Below, piece after piece: positions 22,775-31,900 of a DNA stretch of 34,948 bases. Made by a program: the position numbers and the translations under genes. Each line of letters begins with the position of its first letter. Within the stretch, counting starts at the first letter, position 1. Below the pieces are notes generated by a model. The model was not told where the DNA came from, did not search any database, and worked only from the letters and a program-made list of their open reading frames with translations. The stretch is taken from the NCBI GenBank assembly GCA_947501805.1, contig CANMXJ010000025.1, forward strand, positions 1-34,948. Direction: 5' to 3'. Origin of the DNA: an uncultured Sulfitobacter sp. (GTDB lineage Bacteria > Pseudomonadota > Alphaproteobacteria > Rhodobacterales > Rhodobacteraceae).

Positions 22775-24511
22775 CTAAACGGAAGACGCGGTGGTAATCT
22801 GCGGCGTAGGTGACGGTGCCTGCTGGGGCTGCGCCTGTTGTGGCTGCGGCTGCGGTTGCATCAGTTCCTTGGTATCAACAAACTTCTGCACAGCACCGTT
22901 GCTCAGGACCAACGTCTTGTCGGACACGGACAGCAGGTTGGCCTTATGGGTAACAACAACCACTGTCTTGCCCATTTTCTTGAGCATGGTCAGACAGCGC
23001 GCCAAAGCGTTTTCGCCCTCATTATCGAGGTTCGAGTTCGGTTCGTCCAGCACGATCAGGCTGGGCAGGCGGTAAATCGCACGGGCCAGACCGATACGCT
23101 GGCGCTGACCACCGGACAGTTGTGAGCCACCCTCGCCAATCTGCGTTTCATAGCCGTCGCGCAGGTTCTGGATCAGCTCGTGGGTGCCGGCAATCTTGGC
23201 CGCGTTAAAGATATCCTCGTCCTTGGCCTCGCTGTCAAAGCGCGAGATGTTCTCGGCAACGGTGCCTGCAAACAACTTCACGTCCTGTGACAGATAACCG
23301 ACCGACCGGCCAAGCTGGTCCGGATCCCAGTGTTTCAACTCGGTGCCATCCAGACGCACAGCGCCGCCAACCGGCGTGCCCACACCCACCAACAGCCGTG
23401 CCAGTGTGGATTTGCCCGAGCCACTGGGCCCGATCAATGCCATCACCTGACCTGCCTTGATGTCAAAGCTCACGCCACGCAAGATCACATCGCGCGTCCC
23501 GGGGGCAACACTCGACACACTCTCGGCGGACAGATCGCCGCGCGGATCAGGCAGCACCAGCCGCTCTGCCTCTTCCTTGTTTTCTTCAAACAGGGTCGCA
23601 AGACGTTCATTTGCCTGACGCGCGCCGACAAATTGTTTCCACTGGCCCACGGCCTGTTCAACCGGTGCCAGCGCACGGCCCATCACAATGGAAGCCGCAA
23701 TCATGATACCGGGGGAAATCTGCTGCGTCATCGCAAGGAAAGCACCAACACCCAGAATGGCGACCTGCAATCCCATCCGCACAAACTTGGACGAGGACAT
23801 GACCATACCGGCCCAGTCACTTGCACGTGCCTGATGGCCAAGCATCTTGTCGCGTTGCGCCAGCCAGCGGTCGGACAGTTCTTTTTCCATGCCCATGGCA
23901 CGGATCACTTCGACGTTCTGCAAGGAAGAGCCCGCAAAATGCGCCGCCCCCTGCCCTGCGGTATTGGCGTCCTTGAGCGCGTTGCGTGTCAGCAACTCGT
24001 TCAGCAACGCCAACGTAAAGATGATCACCGCACCAATGGTGGCCACCATGCCAAGCCACGGATGGAAGGAGAAACACAACAGCAGGAACAGCGGCGTCCA
24101 CGGCGCGTCAAAAAACGCCAGAATACCCTGTCCGGTGATAAATTCGCGCACCCGATCCGCATCACCAAGGGCAGAACGGCCCGAGGCATTGGGGTTGGCC
24201 AGCTGCATGCTGATCACCCGCGAAAACATCGGGGCGGCCAGCACTTCGTCAAACTGCATGCCCGCACGCACCAGCATCCGCGAGCGGATGAATTCAAGAA
24301 TACCGTAGGTCATCAACAGACCAATCGCGATCAGCGTGATCATCACCAGTGTGTTTTCACTCCGGCTGGACAACACGCGATCATAGATCTGCAACATGTA
24401 AAGGGGGCCGACAAACATCAGCAGGTTCACGAAAAAGCTGAAGACAACCGTCGCAAGCAAAATTGCACGGAACCTAGAATACGCTTGGGTGAGTGGCGTC
24501 TGCACTGACAT
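22775..24511 (-). CDS. Type I secretion ABC transporter (PrtD/AprD family)
   Basis: 578 residues. Inner-membrane ATPase that selects and drives secretion of unfolded substrates with C-terminal signals. The membrane domain spans about 15-290. The ATPase domain has Walker A GPSGSGKST at 361-369, signature LSGGQ at 465-469, Walker B LIVLDE at 485-490 and H522 in VVTHKANL. There is no C39 peptidase-like domain, which places it with the PrtD-type exporters of proteases and S-layer/RTX proteins rather than with HlyB. The last 30 residues are a Pro/Gln-rich tail (PQPQPQQAQPQQAP), unusual for the family. The ATG follows AAAGGGAC. Its best candidate substrates are the 1226- and 839-residue proteins and the protease of this plasmid. 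Confidence 0.94.
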   Translation of the reverse strand: MSVQTPLTQAYSRFRAILLATVVFSFFVNLLMFVGPLYMLQIYDRVLSSRSENTLVMITLIAIGLLMTYGILEFIRSRMLVRAGMQFDEVLAAPMFSRVISMQLANPNASGRSALGDADRVREFITGQGILAFFDAPWTPLFLLLCFSFHPWLGMVATIGAVIIFTLALLNELLTRNALKDANTAGQGAAHFAGSSLQNVEVIRAMGMEKELSDRWLAQRDKMLGHQARASDWAGMVMSSSKFVRMGLQVAILGVGAFLAMTQQISPGIMIAASIVMGRALAPVEQAVGQWKQFVGARQANERLATLFEENKEEAERLVLPDPRGDLSAESVSSVAPGTRDVILRGVSFDIKAGQVMALIGPSGSGKSTLARLLVGVGTPVGGAVRLDGTELKHWDPDQLGRSVGYLSQDVKLFAGTVAENISRFDSEAKDEDIFNAAKIAGTHELIQNLRDGYETQIGEGGSQLSGGQRQRIGLARAIYRLPSLIVLDEPNSNLDNEGENALARCLTMLKKMGKTVVVVTHKANLLSVSDKTLVLSNGAVQKFVDTKELMQPQPQPQQAQPQQAPSPTPQITTASSV

Positions 24512-24564
24512 AGCCGCGTCCCTTTATTGAAGTTTACGTCTGCGAAGACAAAATGGTCCCGCGC

Positions 24565-24570
24565 AGTATA
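24565..24570 (-). promoter_or_regulatory. Candidate -10 box of the type I secretion operon
   Basis: TATACT on the minus strand, 53 bp before the ABC start codon. No good -35 box lies at the right distance. If real, the exporter operon can be transcribed apart from the upstream small-protein and giant-protein genes. Confidence 0.3.
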
Positions 24571-24670
24571 TCGACTTTAGAGATCTATTTCTACTCACCT
24601 GCTTTACCTTGGCGCCATCCAGCGGGCAAGCCCCAAGGCAGGACCTATGGTCTTAGGTGTGACCCTGATC

Positions 24671-24862
24671 TCAGGCGTCTTTTGGCAGATTTTCCTTCAG
24701 CGCGGTGGCAAAGACCTGCCGCCCGGCCTGGATCATCATCAAATCTTGCTGGAGCTGCTGGATCCGCTGATCGGTCATCCGCAGTTTTGCCAGGTTTTCA
24801 CGCGCCGCATCGCTCAGCGTGTCGGTTTCATATTCTTTGCCGTCTATATTGATCTTGGCCAA
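24671..24862 (-). CDS. Small DUF6447-like protein
   Basis: 63 residues from the TTG at 24862, which GAGG precedes by nine bases. An ATG at 24877 would add five residues but has a poor ribosome binding site. The sequence opens with KINIDGKEYETDTLSDAA, then a heptad-like helix (RMTDQRIQQLQQDLMMIQAGRQVFATALKENLP). This is the pattern of the small DUF6447 proteins: a short beta-hairpin followed by a coiled coil. Function is unknown. It sits between the gene of the 1226-residue secreted protein and the exporter genes, all on the minus strand. A role as cytoplasmic helper or chaperone of secretion is possible from position alone. Confidence 0.8.
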   Translation of the reverse strand: MAKINIDGKEYETDTLSDAARENLAKLRMTDQRIQQLQQDLMMIQAGRQVFATALKENLPKDA

Positions 24863-24894
24863 GGGGACCATCCTCATCTTTTCTGGTGTTACCT

Positions 24895-24927
24895 ATAAAA
24901 AGAGCCAGCCCCGCGAAGGGCTGGCTC
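24895..24927 (-). terminator. Strong rho-independent terminator of the giant-protein gene
   Basis: GAGCCAGCCC (24902-24911) and GGGCTGGCTC (24918-24927) form a perfect 10-bp stem with a 6-base loop. On the minus strand it is followed by TTTTTAT. It lies 29 bases after the stop of the 1226-residue gene and separates it from the small-protein and exporter genes. Confidence 0.9.
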
Positions 24928-24955
24928 CTGTCTCTTAAGCCGTGAGGCTGTTCGC

Positions 24956-27900
24956 TTATGCGAAGTTGTCGAACGTCAGTGTGGCCCAGTCAGTACCGAT
25001 CAGATCGATATCGCCCAGAGCTGTTGCTGTCGCGTTCGCACCGTCGGTGTCTGTTACCAGATAAACCGTACCGGTGTTGTTTTCGCTGTCGAACAGCCAG
25101 TCGTCTGTTGGAACAACAGGCTGTACCGCGTTACCATTCGCATTGTCGTCATAGACGATGACAATGTGGTTGGTTGTTGTGGCAACACCGTCTGCATCCG
25201 CAGCACCATCATACAAGTCTGCAACTTTCGCGGCAGTTGTGTTGTTGGTCAATGCGCCCGCTGCTGCTGCAGTGTTTGCCTCGGCCAAGATGCTGACAGA
25301 GTTGTTCAGCTGGTTGGCTGCACCCTGCGAGAAGTTCGCAGCAACCTGAGCGTATGTGATCGCTGTGAAGTCGAACGCATCGCCACCGGTACCAGCTGCA
25401 AAGCCTGCAGCACCGTCACCAACCATGAAGTTCAGTACAGTGTCGTTGCCGAACTGGCCGTCGCCATAAGCAACAACGTCGTTGCTCGCAGCGCCTGTAC
25501 CCAGAACGAGGGTGTCGTTGGCACCGTCAGCAGACTGAACCAGACGGTTGTCGGATTCGACCAGAGACGCACCAAGTGTGCCGAAGTCTGTTTCCGCACC
25601 GGCTGTACCGTAAGCCTTGGCAAAGTTGGCATCCGCCGAGAAATCGGTCTCGGTTGTTGCACCAGCTACTGTGGACTTCTCGGTCAGGCTGATCGTCAGA
25701 TCGCCCTGAACGAAGGCACCGTCTGTCTTGGAGTAGACGAACAGGGACTGACCTGCGGCATCTACAGCTTCCAACAGATCGTTCAGCGTTTCATCGTTGT
25801 TGATGGCGCGCTTGATCGCCTGGTTGATCTGCTGATCACGAACCGTACCGTTGGCTGCAATCAGGCTGTCAGCGATTGTGACTGTGGATGTGTAGGCTGT
25901 GTTCGCATTCGCGGAACCACCGGCACCAAAGTAGCTGACTGTCAGCTCTGTGGTGTAGGCTGTACCTGCAACCCGCACGTTGTCCGCAGTTGCTGCAACG
26001 ATCGCTTCGTTGTTCGCACCTTCGTTGTCACCGTGGAAGTTGGTCAGGCCATTGCCCTGGTTGGTGTCGTTGAACGACCACATGGCACCAGCAAAGTGAT
26101 CAATCTGCATGTTCTCGTCGCCGTTAAACGCCGATTCCAGAGAGTTCACACCGTTTGCATTGATACCGTAAGCAGCTGCAACACCGTCAAAGCTACGTAC
26201 ACCGGAGTTGTCGGCATAAACAGCGTCGCTGCCTGAACCGTCACGGATGGTGTTGTTGCCTGCACCGTAGGTCCAGATGGTATCGTCGCCGGAACCACCG
26301 TTCACTTCAAAGCTGGCGCTGTCACGTGCTGTCTGGTTTGCATACCAGGTCGTGTCACCGGTGTTTACGTTGTAGTAATCACGGCCCTGACCGTCGAGCG
26401 CTTTAACAGCGTTGCCGACCATTGTCGTGATTTCGTCGTTACCGGCGTTGCCGTCAACAGTCATGACAAAGTCTTCACGACCGCCTGTACCAGCCAAGCC
26501 AGCTGCATCATCGTCGATTTTTACGAAGAGAGCGTCGTTGTTGGTGCCCAGATCGTAGTCGAACGTGATGTCGTCAGCATTGCCGTTACCCTGTGTGTCT
26601 TCAACCATCAGGTACTTCTCGATGATGGAAGATGTCAGGTTTGCAGTCAGGTCAACAGAACCAACCATTGCAGATGCGTTCAGAACACGAACGTCGTCAA
26701 AACCGAAGCTGTTGTGCTGTGGCTCTGCCCCCGGGAAGACGTTGTCAGATGTACCATCGTTTGGTGAACGGCCACGAACAACCAGATCACCAATTGCGGT
26801 GGTGTTGCTGTCGCGGTTGTTGTCACCGTTTGTGATGTTCACAACTTCCAACGCGTTGTTGGTTGAGTTGATGGTCTGAACGTTGCTGTCACGGTCAACC
26901 ATGATGTCGAACTGCTGGATGCCCTGGCTGTCGGATGTACCCTGGCTGCCGTCCTGACGGCCTGTGGACATGGCACCGATCAACAGGTCACCACCGGTGG
27001 AACCCTTACCAACATCGTCGAGGATGGCGTTCACGCGGATCAGTTCTTCGGTCACATTTGGCAATGTGGTGATGGACTGGGCCGTGTCAGCCGGGTCGTT
27101 GGAGGAGATGACAGTGATGTCGCCTGCGCCCGCATCGCCCAATTCGGCGTTGGATGCACTGGACAGAACAACACGCAAACCGAATACGTTGGCGTTTGTG
27201 CCTTCGCCGGCGTTGTCGTCACCGATGTTTTCATCAAATGCTGAGCTCAGCTCGGCTGTGATGTCTGCACCAACAAATGTACCATCAGCCAGCTCTGTTG
27301 CGTCCAGACCAGCCTGGATTGCTGTTACCAGATCTGTGTAGGTTGCTGTTGGGCCGAAGTGGTCGGTACCCGGCACCATAACTGTGACTTCTTCGCCGTT
27401 ATAAACGAATTTGAACTGTGTCAGCTGCGCGTCTGTCAGGTTGCCCGGAGTTGTCGCTGTGATTGCAGCGGCAGAGAACGCAGAAGAGTTGTTCTGGTCG
27501 ATAACTTCGATGAAGATCGAGTCGTTGTTGTTTGATGTCGCCTGTGGGTCATCAAAGTAAACAGCGTAGTCAACGTTACCTGGATCGGTAGACACCATCG
27601 CAACAGTCTGGTCACCGGTGAATGTGCCGTCGCTGTCTTGTGTGTCGTTGTCGTTGCTTTCGATGTCACGTGCGTCTTCGATGATCACGTCTGCGCGGGA
27701 ATCGTAGTTTTCCCAGCGTGTTGTGCCCAGCATACGGCCCGCATCGATTTCAACGTCCTGGTTGAAGTTGTCGATGTTGTTGTTGCTGCCGTTGTTGTTG
27801 TCGTTGACCTGGTTGGTGACGATGAAGTTCTCAACGCCGGTCACACGTGCATTAACTGCAACGTCAAACTCTTCGTTGATGAATGTCAGTGTGTCGTTAC

Positions 27901-28636
27901 CGGCACCACCATTGATTTTGTCGCCGGATGTGAACGTACCGCTTTCAGCGTGGAAGTTGTCGTCGCCAGCTGTACCTGTCAGGTCGTCGAAGACCTCACC
28001 GGTGAACGGGTTGCCAACTGTCAGCTCGATGTCGCCAGCTGCGCCACCTGTGCCGCCGCCTGTACCGCCACCGGTGTCACCACCGGAGATTGTTGCAACG
28101 TAAGCTGCAACTTCTTCTGCTGCTGCTGTAACGGACTCTGGTGTTGCGTCAACGCCGTCCAGAACGTCTGCGGCGGCTGTTGCTGCTGCTGCGTTGCCTT
28201 CGTATGTGAAGCCAGGAACGTTAACGACAGAAGCTGTGTAATCCAGAGCGGCTGCTGTTTTGTTGTCCAGGATTGTGCGGTCGTCGCCAATTGCACCGGA
28301 CATGATGTCGATGATCATCTGACCTGGAGCTTTACCACCGGCAAGCTCACCTTCCCAATACGCAAGACCTTCTGCGTCTGGTGCACGGTTGAACAGGTTG
28401 CCGTAAATTGCTGTGATGAACGCGGTCGGGGAGGCGAAACCGGGGTTCGTCAGGTAGCCGTAGAGGCCTGTCGCTTCTGGCTGAACCGAGAAAGAGTTTG
28501 CGATATCCGCAAACGTCATGTCCGGGTTGTTGTCCAGTTCGTTGATCCAGTACGTCAGACCTGCTGGATCGGGTGCGCGGTTGAAATAACCGACGTACAG
28601 CTGAACCAGACCGTTAATCTGTGCTTGAGTTGCCAT
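24956..28636 (-). CDS. Giant secreted DUF4214/RTX-like surface protein
   Basis: 1226 residues, the largest product of the plasmid, with no cysteine and no Sec signal. Residues 5-115 form an N-terminal DUF4214 domain (LYVGYFNRAPDPAGLTYW and NLFNRAPDAEGLAYWEGEL). An Ala-rich helix and a Gly/Thr linker (GGDTGGGTGGGTGG, about 185-198) follow. At 219-250 there is the same pattern as in the 839-residue protein (LTGTAGDDNF ... GDKINGGAGNDTL). The remaining 970 residues are Asn/Asp/Thr/Gly-rich beta-type sequence with scattered calcium-binding-like motifs (GGSGDDTIWTYGAGNNTI) and end in TLTFDNFA. It precedes the type I exporter genes and is very likely their main substrate. Its length, composition and organisation suggest a surface layer or adhesin (inference). 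AAGGA precedes the ATG; a strong terminator follows. Codon use looks more biased than in neighbouring genes, which fits high expression. Confidence 0.87.
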   Translation of the reverse strand: MATQAQINGLVQLYVGYFNRAPDPAGLTYWINELDNNPDMTFADIANSFSVQPEATGLYGYLTNPGFASPTAFITAIYGNLFNRAPDAEGLAYWEGELAGGKAPGQMIIDIMSGAIGDDRTILDNKTAAALDYTASVVNVPGFTYEGNAAAATAAADVLDGVDATPESVTAAAEEVAAYVATISGGDTGGGTGGGTGGAAGDIELTVGNPFTGEVFDDLTGTAGDDNFHAESGTFTSGDKINGGAGNDTLTFINEEFDVAVNARVTGVENFIVTNQVNDNNNGSNNNIDNFNQDVEIDAGRMLGTTRWENYDSRADVIIEDARDIESNDNDTQDSDGTFTGDQTVAMVSTDPGNVDYAVYFDDPQATSNNNDSIFIEVIDQNNSSAFSAAAITATTPGNLTDAQLTQFKFVYNGEEVTVMVPGTDHFGPTATYTDLVTAIQAGLDATELADGTFVGADITAELSSAFDENIGDDNAGEGTNANVFGLRVVLSSASNAELGDAGAGDITVISSNDPADTAQSITTLPNVTEELIRVNAILDDVGKGSTGGDLLIGAMSTGRQDGSQGTSDSQGIQQFDIMVDRDSNVQTINSTNNALEVVNITNGDNNRDSNTTAIGDLVVRGRSPNDGTSDNVFPGAEPQHNSFGFDDVRVLNASAMVGSVDLTANLTSSIIEKYLMVEDTQGNGNADDITFDYDLGTNNDALFVKIDDDAAGLAGTGGREDFVMTVDGNAGNDEITTMVGNAVKALDGQGRDYYNVNTGDTTWYANQTARDSASFEVNGGSGDDTIWTYGAGNNTIRDGSGSDAVYADNSGVRSFDGVAAAYGINANGVNSLESAFNGDENMQIDHFAGAMWSFNDTNQGNGLTNFHGDNEGANNEAIVAATADNVRVAGTAYTTELTVSYFGAGGSANANTAYTSTVTIADSLIAANGTVRDQQINQAIKRAINNDETLNDLLEAVDAAGQSLFVYSKTDGAFVQGDLTISLTEKSTVAGATTETDFSADANFAKAYGTAGAETDFGTLGASLVESDNRLVQSADGANDTLVLGTGAASNDVVAYGDGQFGNDTVLNFMVGDGAAGFAAGTGGDAFDFTAITYAQVAANFSQGAANQLNNSVSILAEANTAAAAGALTNNTTAAKVADLYDGAADADGVATTTNHIVIVYDDNANGNAVQPVVPTDDWLFDSENNTGTVYLVTDTDGANATATALGDIDLIGTDWATLTFDNFA

Positions 28637-28909
28637 GTTGACATGTCCTTTTACGTTTCTTGATATTCAGTAGTGAATTTCGTCTACTCGTCTCGTTGTC
28701 CCACCTGGTTTTTAAATGCACCAAGCACGGAAAAAAGAGCGCATAGCTCTCCATTTCGAGGTACTAATTGGTTTTCTGAGTTCAGGCAAGCCGGAATATA
28801 CAGTAAATTGCACACCCCGAAAAAAGCCGCGAAAAGTGGCATTTTGCGCACACCTTGGGGCCGGTTCCTTGCCGATCGGCGACTTCACGCCGGATATCGG
28901 GTGCCCCGC
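28637..28909 (-). other. Leader and promoter region of the giant-protein gene
   Basis: 273 bp between the fusion glycosyltransferase stop and the giant-protein start, no gene. AAGGA lies about nine bases before the ATG. The perfect palindrome GCCGATCGGC (28871-28880) is near the upstream gene's end. A weak terminator is at 28731-28750. Such a long leader would suit a regulated or very stable mRNA. Confidence 0.4.
28731..28750 (-). terminator. Possible terminator behind the fusion glycosyltransferase gene
   Basis: AGAGC (28736-28740), GCATA loop, GCTCT (28746-28750). On the minus strand the 5-bp stem is followed by six Ts. The stem is short and lies 160 bp after the stop, so this is a modest candidate. 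Confidence 0.4.
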
Positions 28910-31900
28910 TCACATCTCCAAAAGCGTGGCGGGCGGGCTGTTGTGGAGGGCCGTCAGCACATTTGACAGCCGCGCGCCTATAGCGGGATAGGCCCGCGCA
29001 TCACACCACGCCTGTGCACGTTCCTGCACCGCGCCGGTCTGCGGACCAACCCCGCCGTCCCGCCCTGCGCGCACATCCGCCAACAGCGGTGCCAGCCCCT
29101 GCGCCATCTCTTCGGGCGTGCGTCCGGGCAGCGTCAGGCAGATATCCGCCACATCCGAAAAAATCGCCAGCGGCGTGATCGCAACGGGGCGCCCTGCCGA
29201 CAATCCGTAACGCACCGCACCGGACGCAGATTCGCCGCTCGACTGATAGGGAAAGACCACCAGATCGCAGGCCTGAAGGCGCGCCAGCGCATCGTCGTCG
29301 CTCAAAAAACCCGTCTCGATCTGCACCGCATCCTCGATGCCATGTGTTTTCACAGCGGCGCGCGCACGGGCGATCTCCTCCGCTGAAATCGGCTGGGGAT
29401 ATTCGGCGTTGGTCATGCGCAATTCCACATCGTGCCCCTGCTTGCGCAACAATGCTGTCGCCTCGATCAATTCGATCAATCCCTTGCCCGGCAAAAAGAA
29501 CCCGTAGCTGCCCAGCACAATTGGCCCCGTAAGCGGTGCCAATGTCTTGGCCGGTGGCAAAACGCCATGGCTCATCAGCGTGACATTTTCGGACACGCCC
29601 ATCATTTTCAGACGGCTTACATCCGCCAAAGCATGCACAAACAGCCGATCACACAAACGCAGTGCAGGGGTGATCGACGACAACTGCCGGTCGGCTGGCG
29701 CACGCGCATCATTGGTGCCGTGCAACATCATCACAATGCTGCGTCCCGCCGCCTTTTGCGCCTGTAAAAACGCGCCGAATTCCGCCATGTCAAAGAACGC
29801 ATAATTGAACTGGATCACCAGTGTTTCAAGGCCCAGACGCTCGATCTGGCGCGCCATACGCTCCAGATCGGAGCCGCCTTCCTGCCAGCAGCGGTTCACC
29901 ACATTGGGCAGGCTGCTGTCGGGTACAATTGTTGTGTCCACATCCGGTGCCAGCACCACAATATCCTGCGGCATATGCTTCAGCAGATGTTCCGAATAGG
30001 TGGCAATCCCGCAGCGCGTATTAAAGGTTGTGATCCATCCCACCTTGGGCGCACGCGGGGCCGCACGCGCCGCCGCATCTGCCGCCGCCGCAATGTTGCG
30101 CCGTGCCACGCCGTCCCATGAGAACCGCGTCAACAACCAGTCCTGTGCTGCCTGTTTCTCGGATACGCTTGGTGCCGGATCCGCCGCCGCTTTCTTCATC
30201 ATATAAGCCAGATCAAAGACATCCGGTTCCGCCCAGAGGCTATCACCATCCGTTAAATGGCTACCGGCACGCGCCAGCTGGTAATCGGTGAAGGTCAGCA
30301 ACGGACAGCCCTCGAAAATCTTCTGCCCGCTCCATCCGGTAGTGAGCACGCGGCACCCCGCCATCAGCGCTTCGGCCACGGGCAGGCCAAAGCCTTCGGC
30401 GCGACTTGGCAGTACCGCCACATCGGCGCGCGCCAGCAACGCCGCCATCGCCTGTGGTGAAATATCATCCGAGATCACATGCACCTGCGCGAGGTCCGCG
30501 CGCTGTGCGATCTGTTCGTTAATATCGTTATGCGGGTTATCAAACGTCTTGATCACCAGCGCCACATCATCACGCCCTGCGAACGCCTGCGCCCAGGCCT
30601 GCAGCAGCACATCCGCCCCCTTGCGCGGGAAACAGGACGACACATGCACAAACACCCGTGCCGCCTGCGTCACATGCTCCGGCAGGTCCGGCAAATGGGT
30701 CAGGTCGGCGCCGCGGGCGTCGATATGATCCACCCCGTTACCCACCACATAGGCCGGCACCGTCACGCCATTGTCGATCAGCACCCGCTGCACATGCGGC
30801 GAGGTCACCGTCATAAAATCCAGATGCGCGTTGAAATCGGCAACAAACTGCGGCGGCAATCCGGTCTCTTCCCATGCCCAGCAATGCAGACCGCCCAAAG
30901 TCTCGCCCTTGGGCAGATCATCCACACGCGGCGGGAACATGTTGCGTGTCACCAGACGGGGGGCACCTCCCCTGCCTGCCTGTTTCACCATGGCTGCAAG
31001 ATCGGGGTTGGCGCGCATGAAATCCGCATCAGGGGCAAAGGGGCCGGGGCCTTCAGCCGAGACCAACGTCACCTCCTGCCCTGCCCGCGCCAATCCACGC
31101 GCCAGCGCACGGTTGACCAAAGCGAGCGAGTAAGAGCTGTCAAACGGCCCTTCGATTTGCCACGCCTGTCCGGTAGGTGTCACGCTCTGTCCGGAGGTCT
31201 GCACACCCGCCTGTTGCGGCGCGGGTACCTTGCCACCAAACCGCGCCTTCATCTTGTCCGATAATTTGCGCACCTTGCGCGAACGGCTGGACAGTTTGGT
31301 CTTTTTGATCTTGTGCAAATGCGCGATCTCGGCGCGCATCGCTTCAATGTCACCGCGCATCGCGTCCAGTTCGGCCTGAATATTGGGCGGCGTCTGGCCT
31401 TCTGTGACAGGTGCCACCTCAACAGCCCGCGCAACCGCAATGCTCTTCACAGGGGCCACAACAGGAACAGGCGCAACAGGTCGCACATTTTGTCCAAAGG
31501 CCACATGCAAGGCTTCTGTCGCCACAACCGATCCGGGCTTTTGCGCCACCACTGCATCGACGCGAGCGGTGCCGTGCAGCACACCTTTCACTCCGGGCGC
31601 GGCGGCCACTTCCAGCGCGTTCAAGGGATAATGTGTGACGGGGCCAAACCCCTGTTGGGACAGCAGCGCAGCCAAACCATCCGCCTCCACCACACGCGCG
31701 GCGGGCAGATCGGAAGCTGCGTCCCTATTCTGCACATTCTGGCTCTCGATCAGCAACAGCCCACCGGGGGCCAAAGCCCGCAGCGCAACACGTACAAGGT
31801 CGCGCAACTGATCCGGTGTCAGATAAGCCACCAGATGAAAGACCGAAATCACCGCATGGCTGTTTTCCGCAAGCCCGTCGAGCGCAGCAAGGACAGCGTC

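Noticed and set aside
23330..24508. 392-residue plus-strand frame across the type I ABC gene
   Set aside because: Antisense to a clear ABC transporter, His/Arg/Gln-rich shadow.
24956..28636. CRISPR-like repetition
   Set aside because: The repeated look comes from Asn/Asp/Thr/Gly codons in a coding region; there are no constant repeats with variable spacers.
25166..28663. Long plus-strand frames opposite the giant-protein gene (25166-26236, 27638-28663)
   Set aside because: They are antisense to a well-supported low-complexity coding region, have Val/Cys-rich unnatural composition and no ribosome binding sites.
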